Assembly: GCA_937927945.1 (NCBI GenBank)
Contig: CALEYW010000018.1
Span: forward strand, 1 to 64,000
Length of the DNA stretch: 64,000 bases
Origin: an uncultured candidate division WPS-2 bacterium
Lineage (GTDB): Bacteria; Vulcanimicrobiota; Vulcanimicrobiia; Vulcanimicrobiales; Vulcanimicrobiaceae
Direction of reading: 5' to 3'
Below the pieces are notes generated by a model. It saw nothing but the letters and a program-made list of their open reading frames with translations. It was not told the origin of the DNA and ran no database searches. Every line of letters begins with the position of its first letter. The first letter of the stretch is position 1. The translations under genes were made by a program, and so were the position numbers. Positions 39,452 through 47,171 of the stretch are shown here, in pieces.

Positions 39452-40183
39452 GTGCTTCGTGTGCAGGCGATCGACGATCCGCGGCCGGCCTCGCCGTTGC
39501 CGATGACCGGCAAGAGCGGCGTGCCCGCGTCGCGCGCCGACCTCGACGCCACGAATCGCCTGCGCGACGCGATCACGTCCGGCGAGTTCCAGCCGAACGA
39601 GCACCTCGTCGAGAAAGATCTCGGCGAACTGCTGGGCACGAGCCGCGGCAGCGTGCGGGTCGTCCTGGCGCGACTCGAGCAGGAAGGTCTGGTCATCCGC
39701 GAGCCCCATCGCGGCGCGCGCGTGCGGCTGGTTTCGGAAACCGACGCGGTCGAGATCGTCGAGGCACGCTCGGCGCTGGAGAGTGTCGTCGCGCGGCATG
39801 CGGCGATCAACGCGACCAGCGGCGACATCGCGGCCCTGCGCGAGATCATGGCGGAGCTGCGCAAACTGCGCAAGGCGGGCGATCTGCTCGCGTATGCCGA
39901 CAAGAACCGCGAGCTGCACGCCGTCGTCGTGCACATGTCCGCGCACCGCACCGCCGCGACGCTGCTGGAGATGCTCAGGTCGCAGAGCGTCTCCTTTCAG
40001 TACCGCTCGATCCTGCAGCCGGGCCGCGCCGACCGCTCCATTCGCGAACACGAGGCGCTGGTCGAGGCGATCGCGGCGCACGATCCGGCCGCCGCGGAAG
40101 CGGCGATGCGCGCGCACCTCGATCAGGCGGTCGTCGCGCTCAAAGCATCCATCGCCAGCGGCCGCAACGCGCGGCGCGGCTGA
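39452..40183 (+). CDS. GntR-family (FCD-type) transcriptional regulator
   Basis: 243 residues from the GTG at 39452, with GAGGTGAT upstream. An ATG at 39401 is also in frame but has no ribosome site. It has a GntR winged helix (about 30-95: RLRDAITSGEFQPNEHLVEKDLGELLGTSRGSVRVVLARLEQEGLV) and an FCD ligand domain with helices ADKNRELHAVVVHMSAH and SIREHEALVEAIAAHDPAAAEAAMRAHLD, whose His and Asp residues bind a metal and a small acid in this family. It is divergent from tcuAB, so it probably controls that operon in response to a carboxylate. Confidence 0.87.
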   Translation: MLRVQAIDDPRPASPLPMTGKSGVPASRADLDATNRLRDAITSGEFQPNEHLVEKDLGELLGTSRGSVRVVLARLEQEGLVIREPHRGARVRLVSETDAVEIVEARSALESVVARHAAINATSGDIAALREIMAELRKLRKAGDLLAYADKNRELHAVVVHMSAHRTAATLLEMLRSQSVSFQYRSILQPGRADRSIREHEALVEAIAAHDPAAAEAAMRAHLDQAVVALKASIASGRNARRG

Positions 40184-40203
40184 TTCACCGGAGGAGCTCA
40201 GTG

Positions 40204-40663
40204 ATGATCGATCGCGCACGTTTTCTCGCCGGTAAGTCATGAAATCAGACGAGGGTCGATGCTTCAGCCGCGCGTCCGCGCTCGGTCTGCTCACCGCCGG
40301 CGCCGCTGTGCTGCTCGCGCGACACGGCGGAAGCGCGTCCGCAAACGCGTCGAGCACGTGCGCCGTCACTCCCGAAGGCGAGATCGGGCCCTTTTTCGCA
40401 GGCGATGGTTTGCGTGCTTTCCATCGCGGCAACGTCCTTCCAACCTCGATGGAACCTCGACGCAGCCGGGCGTGCGCTTGACGCTGACGGTCCGAGTACA
40501 CGACAGCCAAGCACGAAGGTCGAGCGACGGTGTCAATCCGATGACCGACGCGTCGGATTACGTCTACACACGTGAGACGAAAGGGAGGACCGAGCTCGTG
40601 CTTTCCGGCAGCTCCGGCACCGGGTACGCGGCGACGGCCTCGATCGGCTTGCCGATCATCTAG
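40204..40663 (+). pseudogene. remnant of an exported intradiol ring-cleavage dioxygenase
   Basis: Three frames share one broken gene. A strong GGAGGAG site precedes an ATG at 40204 whose frame (MIDRARFLAG, Tat-signal-like) stops after 12 codons in an ATGA. The next frame (40239-40481) gives the rest of the signal, ALGLLTAGAAVLLA, and CAVTPEGEIGPFF, the dioxygenase N-terminal motif. A third frame continues as NLDGTSTQPGVRLTLTVRVHD, then jumps to the C-terminal DYVYTRETKGRTELVLSG and GYAATASIGLPI. The central catalytic region with its Tyr and His iron ligands is deleted. The gene cannot make an active enzyme. Confidence 0.75.
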
Positions 40664-40669
40664 CGCCGG

Positions 40670-40891
40670 TCATTCCACGATCTCGTCCAGGATGCGGAAG
40701 CCGACTTTCAACGTGACCTGAAACTGGCTCACGTCGCCGTCCGCGATCTGGCCGCGAATCTGGGTGACCTCGAACCATGACAGCCCCTTCAGGCTCACCG
40801 ACGCGCGTTTGATCGCGTTGCGAACCGCCTGCTGAATGGACTGGTCGGAGACCCCGACCAGCTCGACGAGCTTGAACGTCTTATCGGGCAT
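40670..40891 (-). CDS. dodecin-family flavin-binding protein
   Basis: 73 residues. The ATG at 40891 was chosen over the one at 40894 because GGAGG is then 6 nt away. The fold matches dodecin: KLVELVGVSDQSIQQAVRNAIKRASVSLKGLSWFEVTQIRGQI, then DVSQFQVTLKVGFRI. The GLSWFEV Trp is the residue that stacks on flavin in bacterial dodecins. It forms a dodecamer that stores or buffers flavins. It is convergent with the dioxygenase remnant. Confidence 0.9.
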   Translation of the reverse strand: MPDKTFKLVELVGVSDQSIQQAVRNAIKRASVSLKGLSWFEVTQIRGQIADGDVSQFQVTLKVGFRILDEIVE

Positions 40892-40971
40892 CATACGCCT
40901 CCCGGGCCACTGCGTCGGTGGCCTCCATTTGGGAAGTGGCGAGGCGGGACCCCGAGCTCCTGCCGGGGGAC

Positions 40972-43098
40972 TCAGGTGCCTTTTTCGGCGCCGAAATAGT
41001 GGATGAGCTTGACCACGAATTGCGGCAGCGTGGAGAGTTGGCTCGCGTCGCCGTAGGCGAAGTACACCTCGTCGTGCGGCAAGCGGCGGTGATACGCGAA
41101 CGAGAGGTTCCAGGCGCGGGTCAGCGACGGCAGTTGCGTGACATCGACGACCGGCGGCGTGCCGATGATGCGCCGCACGCCGAGTGCCAGCGAGGAGTTC
41201 GGGCCGGTCGCATAGCTGTATCCCGCACGCTCGAGCCACTGCACGTTCGTCGCGCCGCCGTCCTCGTATGCGCGCGTGTCGTCGGCCTCGAGCGAGAGCG
41301 TTCCGCGCGGTCCGGCGCGCATCGTCGAGCTGCGCACCCACGAATCGACCCGGCCCGGCCCGAAGCGCCCGGTGTTCCACGAGATCGTCGTCGGCGTCGA
41401 GGACGAACCGTGGACACCGTTGCTGCCCGGGTCGTTTGCCGTCCCGCTGTGCCACGTCACGTTGAGCCCGTTCTGCGAGATCGGCGTGAACACGTCGCTG
41501 CCGAGCCGCAGATAGGCCGAGCCGACCGTCGCCTGGACGTCGATCCGGTTCTGGGTCAGCACGTCGAGCATCACGGAATTGTCGGTCTGGTTCAGCGCGC
41601 CCAACTGGTCGTGGTAGCGGTCGACGAACGCGCTGAGCTGGATGCTGTTGAGCCACGATGTCTTCTCGAAGAGCCAGAGCTTGTTCTCGTAGAGTGCGTA
41701 GCCCGCGATGTCGGCGTGCTGTACGAACCCGTCGACCGGCTCGTAGTACCGGCCCACCTTGCGCGCCGACGCCGCGAAGCCGAACGTGTTCGTGTAGAAG
41801 TACGTGCCGACGTCGTAGCGCTGCGCCTGGCTCGCGGTGAGGACGTTCGTCCCCCGGTCGGTGCCGTAGTTGAAGTACGCGCTGACGTGCTTGGCATCGT
41901 TGTACGAAATGCCCGTCGTATCGACGTGGTCGGTGATCCGCGCCAAGTTCGCGGCGACGATTTGCGCGGTCAGCCGCCAATGGTTGTCCGGCGAGCGCGC
42001 GATGATCGTGGCCGCGCCGTCGGTGCGTCCGTTGCCGATCGCGTCGAAGGCCGCGAACGAAACCGCGCCCTGCTTCCCCTCGAACGCGTAGCCGTCGCGC
42101 GGGGTCGGGATCGCGGGTGTATAGAGCTGCGAAATGCTCGGACACGCCGAGCAGTTGAAGCTCTCATAGTAGTTCGCTCCCTGGGTGAAGAACGGCCGCA
42201 CCTCACTGTACGAGCGCTGATACGCCGTCGGCGAGATCGACTGCTGGTCGACCTCGACGTTCGAGAAGTCCGGATGAATCGTCCCGTACACCGACGACGT
42301 CGCCGTCACCGGCAGCGAGAAATCGCCGCCCATCCGTGAGGTCGTCAGGCCCGAGCCGTTCGAGCCGAGCGCGCCCAGCGTGTACAGCGCGACGCGCGGC
42401 TTCGGCCGCGACGCCACGGCCGTCGCCATGCCGTTCAAACCGCCGGCGTAGGTGACGTCGTCGCCGCTGGTCTGCGCCGGCCCGTAGCTCCAGATCTGGC
42501 GTTCGCCGGTCGACCGGACGATCCGCACCAGCTGAACCTTCCAGCCGCTCGTGCCGCCGCCGCGCATGATGCCGATCGGAATCTTCATCGTGACGGTGAA
42601 CCCGCCGGCGTACGACGTCCCCAACGACGTCCAGGTCGGCGCGTAGGCGGTGTTCTCGGAGGAGTACTGATAGTGCGTGCCGTTCGACGTCGCGGCGAAC
42701 TGATAGTAGAAGCCGCTGCTGCCGCTCGGCCAGAGGTCGATCCAGACTTCGTCGTCGGTCCCGTCACCGACGTCGTTGGTCCGCTGCTGTGCGAGCAGCG
42801 CTTCACGCTGCTGCACGTCGAACCGCACATAAACGTTCGCGCCGTCGGTCGCCAGGCGCGCCGTCGTCACTTGGGACGCCGACCGCTGGTGCTGCACGTC
42901 CCACGGCAGCGTCGTCGTGACCGCCGCGTTCCACGCCGCCACGTCAACCTTCGGATCGAGCGGCGGCGCCGTTACAACGGTCGGGATCGCGAGCATCGCC
43001 GCACCCTCGGCGCGCGCGATACCGCACGCCCAGCCGAGCAGCAAGAAACCGACCCCGGCCGCACACGCGGACCGGCGAATATGCGCCGAAAGCCTCAC
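40972..43098 (-). CDS. DUF5916 protein: CBM9-like domain plus outer-membrane barrel
   Basis: 708 residues from a GTG at 43098, which sits 7 nt after a strong -10 box, so the mRNA may be leaderless. A TTG at 43107 would lie inside the promoter. Signal peptide cleaves after ARA (about residue 30). A carbohydrate-binding-like domain (about 40-215: WNAAVTTTLPWDVQ, DGTDDEVWIDLWPSG) is followed by the DUF5916 barrel of alternating aromatic strands ending in the terminal Phe-rich LIHYFGAEKGT. RPFFTQGANYYE is the family hallmark. The ligand is unknown. Confidence 0.85.
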   Translation of the reverse strand: MRLSAHIRRSACAAGVGFLLLGWACGIARAEGAAMLAIPTVVTAPPLDPKVDVAAWNAAVTTTLPWDVQHQRSASQVTTARLATDGANVYVRFDVQQREALLAQQRTNDVGDGTDDEVWIDLWPSGSSGFYYQFAATSNGTHYQYSSENTAYAPTWTSLGTSYAGGFTVTMKIPIGIMRGGGTSGWKVQLVRIVRSTGERQIWSYGPAQTSGDDVTYAGGLNGMATAVASRPKPRVALYTLGALGSNGSGLTTSRMGGDFSLPVTATSSVYGTIHPDFSNVEVDQQSISPTAYQRSYSEVRPFFTQGANYYESFNCSACPSISQLYTPAIPTPRDGYAFEGKQGAVSFAAFDAIGNGRTDGAATIIARSPDNHWRLTAQIVAANLARITDHVDTTGISYNDAKHVSAYFNYGTDRGTNVLTASQAQRYDVGTYFYTNTFGFAASARKVGRYYEPVDGFVQHADIAGYALYENKLWLFEKTSWLNSIQLSAFVDRYHDQLGALNQTDNSVMLDVLTQNRIDVQATVGSAYLRLGSDVFTPISQNGLNVTWHSGTANDPGSNGVHGSSSTPTTISWNTGRFGPGRVDSWVRSSTMRAGPRGTLSLEADDTRAYEDGGATNVQWLERAGYSYATGPNSSLALGVRRIIGTPPVVDVTQLPSLTRAWNLSFAYHRRLPHDEVYFAYGDASQLSTLPQFVVKLIHYFGAEKGT

Positions 43099-43105
43099 GC
43101 CGGTC

Positions 43106-43134
43106 AATCTACTATGAAATTAAGAGTTCGTCAA
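43106..43134 (-). promoter_or_regulatory. promoter of the DUF5916 gene, apparently leaderless
   Basis: On the minus strand, TTGACG (43134-43129), a 17-bp spacer and TAGATT (43111-43106). The GTG start at 43098 begins 7 nt after the -10, so transcription and translation would start at about the same base. Confidence 0.7.
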
Positions 43135-43156
43135 CGTGCGACCCGGACCGATCGTC

Positions 43157-44080
43157 CTAAGAGCTCCCCAGCAGCCGCCTTCGGCCGCGCACTAGCGCGA
43201 CGATCCGGCCGTCGAGGACGGCCAGCCCGAGAAAGATCACGAGCATCCCGGCGATCGTCGTCGGCGCAAGACGTTCGTGGAGCACGAACGTGCCGAGCAG
43301 CACTGCGCTGACCGGGACCAAGAACGTTACCGATGCCGCGTTCGTCGCACCGGCCTTCGCCAGGATGCGGAAGTATAGGACGAAGGCGAGCGCGGTGCTG
43401 GGCAACGCCAAGCCAAGCCAGGCCAGCCACGTCGTGGCGCCGAGCGCGTGCAGCGCCGCCCACGGATGTTCGAGCACGAGGCACAGCGGGAGCGCGAGCA
43501 GTGCCGACGCGCACAGCTGGCCAGTGGCCAACACCAGCGGATCGAGCCCCAACGCCGCGAAGCGCCGCGCGTATACCGCGCCGAAGCCGTACACGATCGC
43601 AGCACCGACACAGGCGAGTTGCGCCGCGCTCGTGAGGTTGAAACCGCGGAGCACGGTCGGCCCCATCAGCAGCACGACGCCGATGATGCCCAGCACGATC
43701 CCGGCGATCCGGCCCGGCGTGAGCTTTTCGTCGCGAGTGAGGATCTGCGCGATCACCGCCGTGAAGATGGGAGTCGTCGCGTTGAACACCGACGCGAGCC
43801 CGCTGTCGATCTGTTTTTCGCCCAGGATGATCAGCGTGAACGGGATCAGGTTGTTCGTCGCACCGAGCACGAACAGCGCGCCCCAGATGCGCGGTGAACG
43901 CGGAATCGATCGCCCGGTCAGAACGACGATCGGCAGGAGCGCGAGCGCCGCGACGCCGACGCGCCCCAGCACGATCGTGAACGGCGGCAGACCCGCGTCG
44001 TCGAGGAGCTTGTAGAAAAAGAACGCGCCGCCCCACACGACGGAGAGGATCAGCAGCATCCCCCACTCGGCCGGACCCAT
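43157..44080 (-). CDS. EamA-family (DMT superfamily) transporter
   Basis: 307 residues from the ATG at 44080. A GTG at 44098 is also possible. Ten transmembrane helices in two EamA repeats: first repeat from MLLILSVVWGGAFFFYK, second from QLACVGAAIVYGFGAVYARRF. The repeats end in LASVFNATTPIFTAVIAQI and ATNAASVTFLVPVSAVLLG, the family signatures. It exports or imports amino acids or other small metabolites, with the substrate unknown. The 129 bp upstream (44081-44209) hold nothing I recognise. Confidence 0.9.
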   Translation of the reverse strand: MGPAEWGMLLILSVVWGGAFFFYKLLDDAGLPPFTIVLGRVGVAALALLPIVVLTGRSIPRSPRIWGALFVLGATNNLIPFTLIILGEKQIDSGLASVFNATTPIFTAVIAQILTRDEKLTPGRIAGIVLGIIGVVLLMGPTVLRGFNLTSAAQLACVGAAIVYGFGAVYARRFAALGLDPLVLATGQLCASALLALPLCLVLEHPWAALHALGATTWLAWLGLALPSTALAFVLYFRILAKAGATNAASVTFLVPVSAVLLGTFVLHERLAPTTIAGMLVIFLGLAVLDGRIVALVRGRRRLLGSS

Positions 44081-44209
44081 CTTCTGTTCAGTACGCACGA
44101 CGCCCACGATACCATCGGTGACGCCCGCAAGCACTCCGAACGTTGCGCTCGCGTCCAAGTGGAGATCGAAGGGCGCGGACCGCTCACCCGCGAGCGGCCC
44201 GCTGCGCGA

Positions 44210-44614
44210 TCAACTCCAGAAGTCGAGGTTCGCCCGAAAGTCGGAGAGGTAGAACCGGACTTTCGTGACTTTTCCGTCGGTGAGGGTGAACACGATAACC
44301 TCGTCGGATTCGAGCGACTTCCCGTTGCGCCGACCGGTCGCCATCACTTGCACGAAAACACGGTCGCCGGCTGCGGCGAACGTACCGGGCGAGACGCGGA
44401 ACGTGCCCGATGTCTCTTCCCCAAGCTGCCCGAACATCTTGAAGATGTTATCACGTCCCATGTAGTCGCCGGCGATCACACCCGTCGTAGGCCCGTGCCA
44501 TGTCGCGTCCGGGGCGAACAGTTCGGTGAGTGACGCCATGTCGCCGGTACTGAACGCATTGAAACCGCGACGAACCTGCGTGGCGTTGTCTTGTTCGACT
44601 TGTGTCGTGGCCAT
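44210..44614 (-). CDS. SnoaL-like / NTF2-fold protein
   Basis: 134 residues from the ATG at 44614. AGGGAG lies 8 nt upstream, within a small CTCC-TTAG-GGAG hairpin that could mask the ribosome site. The cone-shaped NTF2 fold is seen in VRRGFNAFSTGDMASLTELFAPDATWHGP, MGRDNIFKMFGQLGEE, and the strands VFVQVMATGRRNGKSLES and EVIVFTLTDGKVTKVRFYLSDF. Members are cyclases, isomerases or ligand binders. No function can be set. The 143 bp before it, to the DUF1445 stop, show no clear feature. Confidence 0.82.
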   Translation of the reverse strand: MATTQVEQDNATQVRRGFNAFSTGDMASLTELFAPDATWHGPTTGVIAGDYMGRDNIFKMFGQLGEETSGTFRVSPGTFAAAGDRVFVQVMATGRRNGKSLESDEVIVFTLTDGKVTKVRFYLSDFRANLDFWS

Positions 44615-44757
44615 CTTAGATCTCCCTAAGGAGTGATGTTCCACCCACCCGCCGGCGGTGCGACAAGAATTGGGCGTCTGACGCGCATTGTCTTTTGGAG
44701 ATGTCGCCGCGCCTACGCGGTATGCTGGTGAGCGTGTTGGCCGGCGCTTGGTCTGCG

Positions 44758-45528
44758 CTACGATGAAACGTCGTCGTGCCGGAGGTCGGTGACGAACATG
44801 TGGCCCGGCTCGTGCGTGATCGCGAAGGGGAGTTTGCTGGCGACGATCACGCTCTGCGGCGTGACGCCGCAGCCCCAGAACATCGGGACGTCGCCAGCCT
44901 CGAACACCGGCGGATCGCCGTATTCGGGCACCATGATGTCCGCGATGCCGAGCTGCGCGGGGTCGCCCCACGCAATGGGCTCGCCGTGTGCGACGCGGTA
45001 CGGCCGCGTGACGTCACGCACGCGCTCGACGTCGGCCCCGGCGTAGGGACGCATGCTCACGACCATCGTGCCGGTCAGGCGTCCGGCGGCGGCGAGCGGG
45101 ATGCGCGTGCGGTACATCGGGACGTTGCGGTCGAGCGCATAGTGCCGCGGCGCCAATCCCGCAGCCGCCAGCGCGTGATCGAACGTGAACGAGCAGCCGA
45201 TCAGGAACGCGACGAGATCGTCGCCCCAGAGTGCGCGCACCTCGCGCGGGCGGTCCGCCAACTCGCCGTCGCGCCAGACGCGATAGCGGCCGAGGTCCGT
45301 GCGGAGGTCGGCATCGGGCGCGCAGCGCGGTGCGTACGCGCCCGGGGCAAGCGGCGGCTCCACCAACGGACACGGGACGGGGTTGCGCAGACAGAGGTCG
45401 GCAAGATCGTCGGCGTACGCCCGCGGCACGACCACCAGGTTCGCCTGCACGAAGTCCGGCGCGAAGCGTTCGGTCGGTCCGGTAATCGTTCCGCCCCGCA
45501 CCGCGGCGCGGACGTCGGCGGCGGTCAT
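44758..45528 (-). CDS. DUF1445 / putative hydro-lyase of the D-glutamate cyclase family
   Basis: 256 residues, coupled to hyuB by ATGA. Family pattern: VRAAVRGGTITGPTERFAPDFVQANLVVVP, the core LVAFLIGCSFTFDHALAAAG, NVPMYRT, GTMVVSMRP and the C-terminal FWGCGVTPQSVI and ITHEPGHMFVTDL. The biochemical role is uncertain. The family name rests on relatives linked to D-glutamate and 5-oxo-D-proline conversion. As the last gene of an operon with an oxoprolinase/hydantoinase pair and an amino-acid-type importer, a role next to 5-oxoproline or hydantoin chemistry is reasonable (inference). Confidence 0.85.
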   Translation of the reverse strand: MTAADVRAAVRGGTITGPTERFAPDFVQANLVVVPRAYADDLADLCLRNPVPCPLVEPPLAPGAYAPRCAPDADLRTDLGRYRVWRDGELADRPREVRALWGDDLVAFLIGCSFTFDHALAAAGLAPRHYALDRNVPMYRTRIPLAAAGRLTGTMVVSMRPYAGADVERVRDVTRPYRVAHGEPIAWGDPAQLGIADIMVPEYGDPPVFEAGDVPMFWGCGVTPQSVIVASKLPFAITHEPGHMFVTDLRHDDVSS

Positions 45529-47171
45529 TCGGCCGTCCCGATGCCGTCCGCAATGTCACGCGCACGCGCCGCGTCATCACGCAGTGCGGGATCGCCGTAG
45601 CCGCCGCCGCCTGCGGTGCGCACGATGATGGCGTCGCCAGGCACCATCGCCACGGTCGTCTTCGCCGGAAGATCGCGCGTCTTGCCGTCGCGGGTGACGT
45701 ACACGTGCGCTCCGCTTGCCGCGTCGCGGCCGCCTTCAGTTCCGTGCGGACGCACCGCGTGCCGTTCGGCGAGCAGCGACGCCGTCGCGGTCCCCTCGCG
45801 CAGCGCGAAGGCGCGCACGAGGCCCGAGCCGCCGCGGAACCGGCCGTCGCCGGCGCTCGTCTCGGCGAACTCGTACGCGGTGATCAGCATCGGCATCGTG
45901 CGTTCGATCGCTTCGATCGGCGTGTTGAGCGTGTTCGTCATGTGGACGTGGATGCCATCGATGCCGTCAGCGCCGGGACGGGCGCCCATCCCGCAGCCGT
46001 TCGTCTCGTAGAACGCCCAGGACTTACCGGCGCCGTCGAGCCCGCCGATCATCACGTTGTTCATCGAGCCGCCACTCTGCGCCGGAACGCGGCCCGGCGC
46101 GAGGAGCGCGAGCGCGCCGAGCACGAGATCCGCGTTGCGCATCGAGGTCTCGACGTTGCCTGCGCTCACCGGCGCCGGGCGGCGCGGGTTGAGCAGCGTT
46201 CCTTCGGGGACGCGCACGTCGATCGGCCGGAACGAGCCGTCGTTCATCGGGATGCGCGGATCAGTGACCGCGCGCAGCGCGTAGTACGCACCGGAGAGCG
46301 TGACCCCGTACACGGAGTTCAGCGGCATCGCGCGCTGCGGCGCGGTGCCGTCGTAATCGAGGACGATCCCATCGCCCCGCTTCTCCAGCCGCACGCGCAG
46401 CACGATCGACGGCACGCCGTGCTCGTCTTCCATCACGTCTTCGTGGCTGACGACGCCGTCCGGCAGCGCGCGCAGCGCGGCGCGCGTGCGGCGTTCGCCG
46501 TCGTCGAGTGCTTTTTCCAGCGCGGCGTCGACCACGTCGATGCCGTAGCGATCGACCAGTTCCAGGAAGCGGCGCTCGCCGACGACGTTGCCGGCGATCT
46601 GCGCGCGCAAGTCGCCCGCCCGCGCTTCCGGCGTGCGCGAGTTCGCCATCAGCAGTTCCACCGTCTCGTCGACGACGCGGTCGCCGCGCATCAGCACGGT
46701 CGGCGTGATGACGGCGCCCTCGGCGAAGAGGTCGCGCGCGTCGGGCGGCATCGAGCCGGGAACGGCTCCGCCGACGTCGGTCTGATGCGCCTTGTTCGCG
46801 GCGTACCCCACCAGCCGCTCGCCGTGGAAGATCGCGCGGATGACCGTGACGTCGTTGAGGTGCGTCCCCGAGAGGTACGGATCGTTGACGACGATCATCT
46901 CGCCGGGCGCAAGCGTCCGGCCGCGCTCCGCCAGCCAGGCCAGCGTGCGGCGCAGTCCCCACGGCAACGAACCGAGGTGAACCGGGATGTGTTCGGCCTG
47001 TGCGACCAAACGCGCGCGCGCGTCGAACAGCGCGCACGAGTGGTCGAGCCGTTCTTTGATGTTCGGCGAGTACGCGGCGTCGCGCACGGCGATCCCCATC
47101 TCTTCGCTCGCGTAGATCAACGCCGAGGAGACGAGCTCGGCGGTGATCGGATCCAAGGTCGTCTGCATCAT
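45525..47171 (-). CDS. hyuB: hydantoinase/oxoprolinase B-type subunit
   Basis: 548 residues. HyuB-family pattern: DPITAELVSSALIYASEEMGIAVRDAAYSPNIKERLDHSCALFD, DPYLSGTHLNDVTVIRAIF, AANKAHQTDVGGAVPGSMP with metal-site residues, and GGGGYGDP at the C-terminus. With HyuA it performs ATP-dependent opening of a cyclic amide (5-oxoproline, N-methylhydantoin) or related carboxylation chemistry. The two subunits are translationally coupled (ATGA at 47168-47171). The substrate cannot be told from sequence. Confidence 0.93.
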   Translation of the reverse strand: MMQTTLDPITAELVSSALIYASEEMGIAVRDAAYSPNIKERLDHSCALFDARARLVAQAEHIPVHLGSLPWGLRRTLAWLAERGRTLAPGEMIVVNDPYLSGTHLNDVTVIRAIFHGERLVGYAANKAHQTDVGGAVPGSMPPDARDLFAEGAVITPTVLMRGDRVVDETVELLMANSRTPEARAGDLRAQIAGNVVGERRFLELVDRYGIDVVDAALEKALDDGERRTRAALRALPDGVVSHEDVMEDEHGVPSIVLRVRLEKRGDGIVLDYDGTAPQRAMPLNSVYGVTLSGAYYALRAVTDPRIPMNDGSFRPIDVRVPEGTLLNPRRPAPVSAGNVETSMRNADLVLGALALLAPGRVPAQSGGSMNNVMIGGLDGAGKSWAFYETNGCGMGARPGADGIDGIHVHMTNTLNTPIEAIERTMPMLITAYEFAETSAGDGRFRGGSGLVRAFALREGTATASLLAERHAVRPHGTEGGRDAASGAHVYVTRDGKTRDLPAKTTVAMVPGDAIIVRTAGGGGYGDPALRDDAARARDIADGIGTAE

